Part shown: positions 1 through 10,188 of the stretch, one piece after another | How the letters are laid out: every line of letters starts with the position of its first letter | Position numbering within the stretch: the stretch's first letter is position 1 | Translations under genes and position numbers: made by a program | Notes under the pieces: model-generated | Told to the model about the DNA's origin: nothing | Seen by the model: only the letters and a program-made list of their open reading frames with translations | Database searches by the model: none | Assembly (NCBI GenBank): GCA_001600175.1 | Contig: BCJC01000003.1 | Span: 1,116,001 to 1,180,000, forward strand | From: Erythrobasidium yunnanense | Taxonomy: Eukaryota; Basidiomycota; Cystobasidiomycetes; Erythrobasidiales; Erythrobasidiaceae | Length of the DNA: 64,000 nt | Direction of reading: 5' to 3'

Positions 1-108
1 AGTTTGCATTATGTTGTACCGCTTCACGCACGCCGCGACTCTTGTTTGTACCAATACCATTCAGAATCTTCACTCTCATTTCGATACGATACGAAGAACG
101 AGTGAACG

Positions 109-1092
109 ATGAGCGCAAGAGATCAGACAAGCAGTGACAGCAGCAGTCAGGCGCCAGTAGAGCATGCGGTCTCGGCTATCGAGCAGCAGATGGTCAGCGC
201 GGCCATTGACGACCTTGAAGCGCTCAACATCCTCAGGTGACCACTACAGCATGGATATACAAGGCTGTAGCTGAGAAACAGAGGTTTAGCAACCCCATAA
301 TCTCGATTAAAATGACCGAGCTGCGAACAAAGACGACCTCAGCAGCGCGTGTTCGGGCATTGATAGGAGAGATCAGTCTGATGGTAGGCTACGAAGCCAG
401 CAGGACACTGGACTTGCAGCCTGTTCAAGATCTCGAAACACCGCTGGGTCCATTCACCGGTTGGAAGCTGGGACAACGAGTTGGACTGGCACCTATCTTG
501 CGAGCTGGTATCGCAATGACGGACCGTGCGTACATCTCCTGAACCCTGCAGCTACATCTACTGACTGTGTTGCTTATGCTTCGTCTACCCCTACCCCTAT
601 CGTACCCCATTTGCCGTCCCGATAACGCATATGTATCGATTCTACAGCCATGCTCAGCCTGTTCCCAGAAGCCTGTGTCTTCCACCTCGGTCTCTACCGG
701 GACAAAGTATCCTTCACCCCTACGGAATACTACAGCAAGCTTCCCTTATCTTTCGAAAAGCACTGCGACATCGTCTACCTTCTCGATCCCGTAGTCGCAA
801 CAGGAGGGACTGCAGTAGCTGCTGTAAACATGCTACTTGATGCGGGGCTCGAGATGAGAAGAATAAAGCTGTTGGCTGTCATTGCGAGCATGCCGGGTCT
901 GCAGACTATATTGAGGGAATGCCCGGGATTGGAGATATACGTAGCTGCGGTAGACCAGGAACTTACAAAGGAAGGATACATCAATCCGGGATTGGGAGGT
1001 CAGTCTTTATTGCTTTACCCTCGACTAGGTCGATCCAGCTGACCATTATGACTGCTGCAGACTCCGGCGATAGGATTTTCAACACTCTCTGA
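109..1092 (+). CDS. Uracil phosphoribosyltransferase, bacterial (Upp)-type
   Basis: Converts uracil and PRPP to UMP (pyrimidine salvage, cytosol). Four exons (109-236, 290-525, 648-998, 1061-1092) give 248 residues. Seen: a PILRAGIAM loop, a LYRD stretch in the middle, the PRPP-binding loop LLDPVVATGGTA and a C-terminal uracil-binding segment around GYINPGLGDSGDRIF, completed only by splicing the 32-nt last exon. The start is the first in-frame ATG and lies in a good purine context. The N-terminal third and the ending resemble bacterial Upp (GLGDAGDKIF in E. coli) more than yeast Fur1 (GFGDFGDRYY), so it may match the Urg2/Urc6 type linked to uracil catabolism rather than the Fur1 salvage enzyme. 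Family call is firm; subtype is inference. Confidence 0.93.
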
Positions 1093-1519
1093 AAAGTCAT
1101 ACAACCTTAAAAGGACGTAGTCTGGCAGCACAAGTCGTTATTTCAGTTGCAATATTCAGTCAATCTTTGTCAAGACCTCTTGCTGTTAATGGCCAAGCGT
1201 TCTCTCAAATACAGCGAGCAGAGTCAAAGTCGCTCGCTGTCGTTTAGCGGATAATGTGAATCTCCACTCGCTTAACACGAAAGGACAGCTGGCAGCTTGG
1301 ACGAGTGTGGTCAGATCACTAGCACCTTGAGGTACCGTATGTTATGCAAGTTTAGCTAGAAGGGACATTCTTGTCTGTGCGCAAGCGTGCTTGCGCACAC
1401 GATTCTTTCAAGGCCCTGTATACCTACCGCTTCTGACCTTTCTGCAATTGAAGCGCCAACGGTGATCTGCAGAAGTATCGCTTTTGCGTGACTATCTCTC
1501 CGACCGAAAAGCACTACCT
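1093..1519. other. Convergent intergenic region with a palindrome
   Basis: Lies between the 3' ends of the phosphoribosyltransferase (+) and the F-box-like gene (-). No coding signal was found. The only structure is the perfect inverted repeat at 1376-1399, listed separately; it probably contains the 3' processing signals of both genes. Confidence 0.6.
1376..1399. repeat. Perfect 11-bp inverted repeat, 2-nt spacer
   Basis: Left arm TGTGCGCAAGC (1376-1386), spacer GT, right arm GCTTGCGCACA (1389-1399). Transcribed, this would make an 11-bp hairpin with an impossibly tight 2-nt loop (so 9-10 bp in practice). As DNA it is a near-complete palindrome that could bind a dimeric protein. It sits between two convergent genes. 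Confidence 0.85.
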
Positions 1520-4500
1520 TCACTTCCTCTTCCTCTCCCTGCTAGCTTTCTTGTCATTTCCAGCATTGAATGTACTGACTACCTCAGCCTGGTGTATAAT
1601 GGGCTGCTCTGGAAGTTTAGGCATACCGACCACCTGTCTCTGAGGTTTCGCAGCTGTGTCAGTGCTGTCTCCGCGTCTAGGCTTGTCCAATGACGAGCGC
1701 GCGGCCGACGCTGCCTCTACTGACGACTTAGTAGCGGTCATTGCTGCCGCGGTAGCCGTAGAAGAAGCCTTCTTCCTGCTGTGACCCGAATGGGGACCAG
1801 ACTTTCTCGAGTCTCCCTTAGGTTCGATAGAAATAGGTTTAGGTGGCAGACTTGCTGCCTGATCAGGCTTAGAAGCGAGCTCTAGATTCTCTTTGTTGAG
1901 CTGAGCAGCTGCTCGTGCATTTGATCTCGAATGATTCTGCTCGTCTCGTCTATCGGAGTTGTTAGAGCTTCCTTTCACTCGCTTACTGATCCATCTGTAC
2001 GAAATCCATTTAGTAGAGTAAGCAGAAGGTCGATCGATAGACAGCTCACCCTCCGCCATGTACGATCTTGACGCTCTCTTTAGGCTTAGCTTCTTGAACT
2101 GGAGCAGGTGCCGTAGGAGGCTTCGAGCTAGTCTTCTTTCTTATCGCTGCAGTCTTACCAGCTACAGGAATAGGCTGGATCGCTGGCGCACTCGGCAATG
2201 CAAACTTGTCTCGAGCTGTCATCTGCGTAAATGGGCTCGTAGGTGTCTTGGGTACGTTCTCTCCATCTTGCCATGGTTCAGCCGAGATCTTCATGCCTTG
2301 CATCCCTAGCCCGAGCCCTTCGAACATCGGAAGAGGTGGTACAGGAGGCACATCCTCTTGCGAGAAGTTCGATGCGAAAGAAGATAGAGAAGAATAGGAC
2401 GTAGAAGTCGAAGCTCGCTGTCGTCGCTTCAGGCTGCCGAAAGAAGCAGAGAAGCTAAACGATGAAGCATCTTCGTTCTCGTGTTGGCTTCCTTTAAGCG
2501 TAAGGATGCCGAAAGGATCCTGGTTTGCTGTGATAGCAGATGGATCGACCATTTCATTGATAGGAACGAAGGAGATAGCTGCTTCTTTTCCACCACGATT
2601 AATGTCCCAGATTCCACATGCACCTCTGCCTAGCCATTCAATGCTGAGCAGGTTAGCAGTCTTCTTAACTAGCTTCTTGACATCTCGAGAAAGAGGCATG
2701 ATGCTCTTTGGCAGAGAAGGGCTGAAAGACAGTCCTGGAGCCGTAGACAGGCTTGGTGATGCGATAGTTGAAATAGAGGATAGACTGCTGATAGATGCTA
2801 GAGACCCTTGGCGTGCTCGGGAATAGCCTCGAGGGAGCGCATTCTCATCCAAGGCGGGAGACAAGGGAGAATTTACGCCGATTGCGCTGCCGACAGCAGG
2901 AGACATCGTGATCCTGGTATCGCTCAGCGCAGGTGTATGCTTGATAGGCACATGGACTCTGAGGTGTTGCAATTTAGTAGTAATGAGAAAGGTTGATGTC
3001 ATAGTAAGCTGTGAAATCAGACTCAGCACCATCAGAACAGCTACAAGCCGAGGGAGCACATACGAGCTTGCTGAATGGTGCATCAAAAATGATGCTCAGC
3101 TTTTGGAGGTTGAGACAAGTCTCGAGAATAGCTTTCGTCCGCTCAAAGCTGCACTCCCAGAAGTCGAGGTTAAGCACCCGCAAGGACTGCTTGTGCCGAA
3201 AGAGGGCAGGCAGCAAGCCATCAGGCAGAGCCTTTGGCTGTATCAAAGCAGCCATATCGATCTTGTCATGCTGGAAAGGCAGTTGAGCTGCACGAGGCAC
3301 AAGTCTAGTGATACTGATGCTCTCGAGGCACCCCACCTTTTCGAGCAGCGAAATGATAGATTGGAGATGGTCAAAAGTCCAGCTATGGTGCGTCGTGCTG
3401 TTTTCGGAATACGCGAACTTGAATGACCGGAATGAAGGAGGGTAAGCTGGGACTTCAGACCAGCATTTCTTGGTAAGCCGGCCTAGGAAGACAGGGACAC
3501 GTCATTCGGCATCGTTTCTCAATGGTGAACTACTGCTGCTTACCTTCGCAATCCTCCAGCTCGAGATGCTCCAGATCCTGAGCGTTCTCCATCAAGGCAT
3601 GTATTCCTTTGTTGGTGAGCTTTGTGCCTGCCATCCTGCATATCTTGAGGATCCGCAGTCTCGTGCAGACCTCTGCAACGACCGCCATGAGGGTATCGTC
3701 CACAAAAATAGTGTCTTCGAGAGACATTTCCTCTAGGAACGGAAGAGATTGCAGACTGGTCTGTAGCGCTCGTACGCCTTCAGCTGATAGGTTTTGCAGC
3801 CGAAGTGTAGTGAGCGTCTTGGGCGGAAGATAGGTTAGACAGCTTGCATCCCAGCGCGGGTGCCAAGCTTCTGAAAGCGTAGGTTTGGCGACTGCGTACA
3901 CTCCCCAGGCAGAAAGCTTCTTTAGATTGTCCAGTGCTTCGACGACTACATCTGGAGGTGTTCGAAGTGCTTCCCAGGATAGCTCGATAAGCCCAGTCAG
4001 ACGCGTCCGAAGAAGAGTGTGGAGAGCATCGTCGTCTAGCGGGTCTAGATAGGCCAATAGCGGGTCATAGGTGTCTTCTGAGGCAGTTTGTCCTTCGATA
4101 GGCATGTTTTGCACCGCGTTTGACATAGGTGCAGGATGGCCTTGCCCGGCGGCCGTCCTCGCTGGTATGACCCGAAGAGACCGTACGCTCTTTGCATAGA
4201 CAGGATCTGCACCGCAGATAGCGCGTAGCTTGCCCATAAGCCGCATTGTACGCTCGTTTGATGGGGACGCGTCTTCATCTGGCTCATTTGCCAGAAGCAG
4301 CAGGGCATCCTCATCGAAGAGCGTGAGTGATTCATAGATGACTGCAGCAGTTGCAGCATGCCAGGTCGAGCTCAGAACGAGCAGCTTCCATGCAGATTGC
4401 TGTTGATCCGCCAGGGCATACCGAGCGACGAGGGAGAGGACTTCGACGGGCAGACGAGGCACCATCTTTGTCGTTGACGGTGTAGGTGAAGATGTCGCTA

Positions 4501-4540
4501 TCGTCGCTGCTGTTTTGTGCTTTTCTCTGGCTTTGGCCAT
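1520..4540 (-). CDS. Long F-box/LRR-like protein with low-complexity C-terminal half
   Basis: Four exons (4540-3544, 3482-3064, 3008-2050, 1994-1520) join in frame to about 949 residues. The N-terminus has a short basic stretch then MVPRLPVEVLSLVARYAL, a degenerate F-box. It is followed by leucine-rich segments (residues ~120-480; for example LEHLELEDCEG, where the first intron cuts, and NLQKLSIIFDAPFSKL, where the second cuts). The C-terminal ~450 residues are Ser/Pro/Ala/Lys-rich and probably disordered. F-box proteins recruit substrates to SCF ubiquitin ligases; the substrate is unknown. The start ATG at 4540 was preferred over one at 4612 because the longer form adds only unrelated residues. 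The joins are my inference; the last exon could instead be a separate short gene. Confidence 0.7.
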
Positions 4541-4752
4541 TTTCAGCGAGGTTGGCCTAAGGATGACCTGCGAAAGCATGAAACGATGGAAATGAACGAA
4601 TGAAAGGATCAATGAAGGTTGCTACTAATACAACTACCATGAAAACAGAACCCTTACGAAACGATGAAAAGAATGAAAGAAACGCAAGCAAGACATGGTA
4701 CATTTTCCCGGACGACAGCAACTGCATCCGTTTTGTTGGACTTTCTGACGTC

Positions 4753-5552
4753 CTAGATAGTTGCGTTGGGCGACTTGCTGAGATCCAGGTTGCCCAGAAT
4801 CACGCCGAGAGCATTGAACTCTTTCTCGCTGAGACCGCCTGTCGTGAGCAATGCATCCCTCTGGCAGATTACTGCAATCAAGAATCAAGTTCAGCAGCGA
4901 ACAATGATGTCGATACCATGCCAACTCACATTCCTTTTCCATATGCTGCTTCCCTCGTGCCTCTTTGACAAGCACATCAACCTGACCCTCCAGACCCGAG
5001 ATGAGCCGCTCTGCAGCGTGGATCTTGCGCTGATAGAAGCTTCAGTAAACTTCCGCGACTCCTACACACTCGCCCGCTCACCTGCCATACTGCGATATCG
5101 TGCTTGCGAGCCAGGATCTCAGACTGCTTGGCGATGATATCGTCTGCGATACCAGCTGTGTCGTGGCCAACCTTGTCTAATGCGCTTCCGTATAGCAGCT
5201 CTACATCGTGCGGAGAGCGCGGTGGACTCCTCTGATGTTCGAAAGCATAGCCTTTCAGTCAGCACGCTCTTCATCACTGAGGAGAAAGTCGACTACTCAC
5301 ATGATGATGCTTGCGATAGCAAGGCGCTGAAGAGGCTGAGCGAGGTCGTCTGTCTTCGTGCCTAGGTGAGCGAGGGCTACCCCGGATGACCACAGTTGGA
5401 GAAAGGGCCAAAGGGCTCCTAGCTACAGCTGCCGCACTGAGTGGGCTCTTTTCGATATCATAGTCTCCCGCAGCTGCTAGTCGTATAGCTTGCACCTTGG
5501 TGCGAGGCTGAGCTACTGCTGGTGTTGCTAGAGAGGTCGTGGTAGGGCTCAT
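4753..5552 (-). CDS. Hypothetical protein, helical/coiled-coil-like C-terminal half
   Basis: Four exons splice in frame from ATG 5552 to TAG at 4753-4755, about 190 residues. The first ~90 residues are Ser/Pro/Arg-rich and probably disordered. The rest is charged and helical, with heptad-like spacing (for example RKIHAAERLISGLEGQVDVL and LSEKEFNALGVILGNLDLSK). The intron between VWQ and RKI is chosen because the CTATCAG acceptor keeps phase 0. I do not recognise the family. Size and helix content resemble small subunits of kinetochore, BLOC or vesicle-tethering complexes, but this is only a resemblance. Confidence 0.55.
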
Positions 5553-6262
5553 AGCCTTCCTTTGATCGAGATGTACTGAAGCTGAAGACTTGGGCAGACA
5601 GCAGCAGATGGTGATACAGCGCCGATAGATGGCGGCTTCTTTTGAGAGCGTCAGGCAGACGGTATTTGGCCAAACGATGAAGCTGAGACGAGCAGCTCGC
5701 TGTAGCTTGACCAGGCGATGCCTAGTGACGAGGAGTGAGACACAGCTTCCAGTCCCTTTCTTGTCCTTTGAAGACCGTTCGACGGAGTTTGGCCTCAATT
5801 GCTTTGCCAAACAGACATCATTACGCCTGTCACCTGCTTTGGCAGCATTTATCAATCTGGATGTGTTAGATTGGGCATTCTGCGAATGCACCCTGAGGCG
5901 TTGGCTTGCAGATTTGGGGGATCGGCTTAAGCTTTCCAAGAAAGCCAGCCCTTTCGTGTACCCAAGCTTCTGTACAGCTTAAAACCATGGACTTGCAGAG
6001 CTATAGAGCGGCCAAGTACCCTTCAGCTTCTGAGCAGCATGAGATGAAGAGAAGTCAAGAACGCTTTCAAGGCAATCTTGGCCACAGGTTTACTTCTACT
6101 GACGGAAGCTACACTGCCATATATTCCTGCCTACTTCTACAGAACTCCCGCGTAAAATCTCCCCTGATCTCCAACAATCAACCCACTTCTGCCTGCATCC
6201 AATTTTTCCGTCCCTGCACTGATACGTCCTCGAACACTATGTACGCATGTCTGTCACGCATA
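5553..6262. other. Intergenic region, no gene seen
   Basis: Upstream of the small helical protein gene (-) and downstream of the phospholipase gene (-). The open frames here are short, on both strands, and show no family features. It presumably holds the promoter of the 4753-5552 gene. No repeat or RNA gene recognised. Confidence 0.5.
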
Positions 6263-7420
6263 TTACGAAGTCGGTGAGGTGGGAGTGGTTCCGCCAACGT
6301 CTAGGAGGCCTCGTACGAACCCCACGGTGTACTGAGATAGATGACCGCAGTTATCGCGCGCAGGGTAGCCGTCAAAGACCAAATTCTCCGAGATCTGGCC
6401 GCCCTGAGTTTGAGCATACAGTTCAGCGCCAGTATAGCTTCTGGCGTATTGGACGTTCCATCCATCGCAATCCGCCCAGATCGATGATACCCAGCGAATG
6501 AAAGAGCTCAGGTAACCCAGTGTGACGAATTCGCCAAGCATTTGCATCCCAGCATTGACGAGATCGCCTGCCAGGTAGGTGTAGGTAGCCAGACCATCTG
6601 CTCCCAGGACAGCATTGACGTCCGCTTGGGAGGGCCTACGAGTATCGCCGTTGTATATGGTTCCCCATAGAGTAATGATGTCTGTATCGTATGCCCAGAA
6701 GCTAACGTTGAGGAAAGGATTGGAAGTATGACCATCTCCCTGCGCTCCTTGATACTTGACTTTCCAGCCCCCGGCACCGTCGACGTGGTTCACGTCCGCT
6801 CCTGCCATAACTGTATTTGCATCATTGAGGTGCGAGCGCAAGTAATTTGGCGTATAGCTGTAGAGTACCCAGAAGTACTGGCGATAGGAACCGAATTGCG
6901 GTTGGGTGTAGGCAGATGGAGGGCATTCACAGTACTCATTGATTCCGGACACGTAGTGCTGGCACGAGAAGACGCTGCTGACGGCCGCAACGTAAAGAGG
7001 AACGAAAGCAGCGCATGGCTGTCCTCTGCAGGTGTCACGCAGGCACTGGGCGAACACGTTGTTGCACTTGTCGAAGTCGTCATTGCAGCTGCCGAAGCAC
7101 GCATCATGTCCAATGCAGCATTGATGTGCCCAGGACGTATCGATCCTTGATCCGAGAAAGTCCCAAAAAGCTCCATCTTTTTCAGGTCCGCAACCGTTGG
7201 GCGGATTAAACTCCTTCTTTTGTAGAAGACCAACGCCAGGACAGTGGAGCTTGTCGCTCTTAGAACACACAGCCGAATTGACTGACAGGCGAGAAATGCT
7301 TCCAGCTGATGACTGATCAGGACGACGAGTTGCTGCGCCATCCATGTAGACAACTTCTCCTTTCGGATAATCGCGGTCGTCTGGTAGTAAGCGAACGCCG
7401 AAGGCGCCAGTCATGAACAT
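6263..7420 (-). CDS. Secreted-type phospholipase A2 domain protein
   Basis: Predicted to hydrolyse the sn-2 ester of phospholipids. About 385 residues, single exon from the first in-frame ATG (7420). Seen: the sPLA2 core CCIGHDACFGSCNDDFDKCN, with the His-Asp catalytic pair and the paired cysteines, preceded by NGCGPEKDG, a likely Ca2+ loop region. The ~200 residues after the Cys-rich core carry no motif I know. No signal peptide follows this ATG. The frame stays open upstream to about 7441, and a hydrophobic stretch (LLSILLAAS) is encoded in another frame near 7570-7600, so an upstream signal exon is likely but I could not join it cleanly. Domain call firm; 5' end open. Confidence 0.8.
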   Translation of the reverse strand: MFMTGAFGVRLLPDDRDYPKGEVVYMDGAATRRPDQSSAGSISRLSVNSAVCSKSDKLHCPGVGLLQKKEFNPPNGCGPEKDGAFWDFLGSRIDTSWAHQCCIGHDACFGSCNDDFDKCNNVFAQCLRDTCRGQPCAAFVPLYVAAVSSVFSCQHYVSGINEYCECPPSAYTQPQFGSYRQYFWVLYSYTPNYLRSHLNDANTVMAGADVNHVDGAGGWKVKYQGAQGDGHTSNPFLNVSFWAYDTDIITLWGTIYNGDTRRPSQADVNAVLGADGLATYTYLAGDLVNAGMQMLGEFVTLGYLSSFIRWVSSIWADCDGWNVQYARSYTGAELYAQTQGGQISENLVFDGYPARDNCGHLSQYTVGFVRGLLDVGGTTPTSPTS

Positions 7421-7917
7421 GGCTCCCACGAGCTTTGACAAAGACTCTGGTCAGCACGGTCAACGATAGATATGCCAAATTCGTCATAGTTATTCACTGC
7501 TGATCTTGTTAGGAACATGCTTGTCGATGGTGTAGAGCTTGAGAGGGAGGAAGACGTTGAGCTGGCGGCCAGCAAGATGGACAAGAGGAGACCGATATCT
7601 TAGTGAACAGGACGCCAGCGCATGCACACTTGTCTGGAACATAGGGTATGCGTGATCTGCTTATCAAGTCTAGCCAGGGTGACAGTAGTCTAGATGGTCT
7701 GGACTTCGCGCTTCCCGCATCTAATTTGGAACGGTCCCTGTACTCGGCCTCCCGGTGCTGGCACCTGAAACAGCCCCGCTGCTCATACGTTGAACTCTGG
7801 AGTAGCGATTGGGGCTCCGCGTTGCGTGCTCGTGACAACGGCCTGACTATTGTAGCAGTGCAGCCTCATTGCAGCCTAATGTTGATTGCGATTTCTTGCT
7901 GACTTTCGACGCATGGC
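7421..7917. other. Divergent intergenic region, possible missing 5' exon of the phospholipase gene
   Basis: Lies between the phospholipase (-) and the unknown gene at 7918 (+). A minus-strand stretch around 7500-7600 encodes a hydrophobic, signal-like peptide but has no clean ATG plus splice path to the phospholipase frame. Otherwise it holds the promoters of both genes. Confidence 0.45.
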
Positions 7918-8604
7918 ATGACTTCTCTTACAGCTTATAACACTTGTCTCCATATTGAGCTTACTGGTCAGGAGGAAGAAGAACGAATCGAGCGCTTCTG
8001 TGGCCGCCTAGCACTCGGTTGTGTAGCTGTCCAAGTCATTGAGGACGACACAATCCCGAAGTCCTTGTCCATATTCTTCTGCAATGCTCCTACCGACACA
8101 CTACGGCGCCTAGCGGAAGGTGCTGTATCCATCCTAGCGAGCGATGCACAATATCGTATCGAGACGGGTTCGTGGGAAGCGCCGACATCCGCTGAGGAGG
8201 TCAGGGAAGCATTGTTCTTGGGAAGCAGTGCGTGATGTTAACTGTCTCTGATTTAGGGAAACTCGGCAAATGTCGAATTGGTCGGAGACCGTCTCATCCG
8301 GTTACGATTTAAGGACAGATACGACTACGGTATACGCAGAGATGGGCTTCAACCTTTCTTTGGTCAAATGGCAAGACTTCTAATCCGTATACTAATACAT
8401 GGAGACCAGACCGACGGATTCAGCGACTCGCTCACCACCACTGCATCCCCTGCACGCCTGTATCTGTTGCAGACATTGCTGGAGAACAGTGAGGTAGTAG
8501 AGGCTTTTGCTATCTTGGATGCGCCAGTGTTCGTCCCGCCTTGGGTCCTAGATATCTCCGGAAGATGGCCCTTGGCTTTCAATCCTTTAGCTCTGGAGGC
8601 CTAG
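7918..8604 (+). CDS. Hypothetical protein
   Basis: Two exons (7918-8199, 8257-8604), 209 residues, mostly globular in composition, with no signal peptide or membrane segment. The intron is placed at 8200-8256 (GTCAGG...TTTAG, 57 nt) because it keeps the frame; the better-looking donor at 8228 would break it. No motif recognised. It is followed by about 250 bp before the SurE gene end, so the two genes are convergent. Confidence 0.6.
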
Positions 8605-8859
8605 ACAAGGACGGTCTCCATCTAGATGTAGATGTTGTGGAGCACTGGGCCTAGATAAGTCTCTCCGTCTGAAAGGCTGCTACTTAAAAGAAGATACATA
8701 GGCTTAAGATTAGATTTGTCTGGAGGAATGCTGTCAATCAGTACCGGTCAGTTGCGCTTGTAGGAGTAGCTTGCTTGTAGTGCGTTTAGTTGGTATTATA
8801 TCAGTGTGGGGTAAAGTGAAGGTCGTATAATGCGTATGTTGCAGCCTTACTATCTAAGC

Positions 8860-10095
8860 TTACAGCTTCCACAAACCTTTTCCTGATCCTTCTTCCGTCT
8901 CTATCCTTTTTGACACCTCACCCAACGCAAATGTAGCTCTGATAGGCGTAACGCTACACCAGCCCGAATGCAGCGCATGGATGTCCGTTCCAGGCTCTAT
9001 GCTCTTCGGATCCGGATTGACGAGCAGCCCTATCTCCGGCTTGAATCGATATGCTTTGCCTGTAGAGGTAGTATTGGACGACGTATTCGAAGCATCCTTG
9101 GGTTTCTGCTCGGCTGTAGGGGAATGGACCGGAACGGCGGCGGGACCTGCTTCTTCGGCTTGCTTTTGAGCAGTACTGTCCGGCGCGCTGTCTTCTACGG
9201 GCGCGAAGAGCCTGCCATACTTGTTCTTGCCCATAGACGTCCACGCTACTTTCGGTGCTGCCGACGATTGCGAAAGGATGTTGGTTGTTAGCTGTAGAGA
9301 GACTCTAGGTCAGCTAGCGTCCCTCTGTTTCCGAGTCCGACGAGCGCACCGGGATATTGATGTTGTACACATCCGCTAGCGCTGAGTCCTTGTGCAGAAC
9401 ATCCTGCCCTATCAACGCGTTCGATCAGCTCTAAGGGCTCGTCGAAATCCAAAGCTAGCGGCCTACAGAGCTTGTTGATGACTGTACATGCTATCTCGTG
9501 TGCTTTCTGTACGCAGCCTTCAGGTATAGGCTTGTCGAATATACCATATGAGAGCGCGATTGCCGGAACTCCAGACATCGAAGCCGACATGGCAGCTCCG
9601 ACTGTGCCGCTGTCAATCGAGTCCAAAGCACCTCAGCATCACTGTCCGTTAGCTCTCGTCGCATGGACTGGCTCACGAGCTGAGTGCGAATGCAGACGAT
9701 GTATTCCGACCGAAGTTGGGCCCGCTTATGACAAGGTCTATCTGACCAGGATAGAGGTTATGAAGTGCGATATTGGAACATGTCGCCGGTGTTCCATCAA
9801 GGAGGATCCAAGGGTCTTTCGTGACATCCGGGAAACGAGCTTCTGAAACGGCGATTCTATCGCGAATAAAGTAGGCTTTGCCCTGGGTCGTTACGTAAGA
9901 TAATTGTTGTTACTCTTAGGTGAGGTGGCTACGCACGATCCAGCTCTTCTGCGAAGATGGTATGACGACCCGAATAGCCGACCATCCTAGACACGTTTGC
10001 AGAGCTTTCACGAATCCCAGAATGAACGGCGAATCGTGATCATTAGGTGGTCCATCGTCGTTTGTAATTAGCACTGTCGGTATTGATGCAGGCAT
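8860..10095 (-). CDS. SurE-type 5'/3'-nucleotidase (survival protein SurE family)
   Basis: Metal-dependent phosphatase acting on nucleoside monophosphates in this family; fungal members include the N-terminal half of yeast Pby1. Four exons. Seen in order: VLITNDDGPP (metal-binding Asp pair, residues ~7-16), SWIGKAYFIRDRI across the first intron, LLDGTPATCSNIALHNL, LVISGPNFGRN, SSGTVGAAMSASMSGVPAIA across the second intron, and YNINIP joined to LTTNILSQSS at the third. The C-terminal ~120 residues are more variable. Start ATG at 10095 (MPASIPTVLITND) fits SurE length. An in-frame ATG at 10137 would add a short hydrophobic leader, so secretion or targeting cannot be excluded. Confidence 0.88.
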
Positions 10096-10188
10096 GTTGG
10101 AGGATATCAAGTAAAGAAGAAAGAAAGACCTGATCATTGGGATACAGAAATATATGTCTAGATCGCTACATGATGAAACAGTAGTGCT

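Noticed and set aside
8228-8256. 29-nt intron GTGCGT...TTTAG in the unknown gene at 7918
   Set aside because: Good borders, but it breaks the frame. The intron 8200-8256 keeps phase 0.
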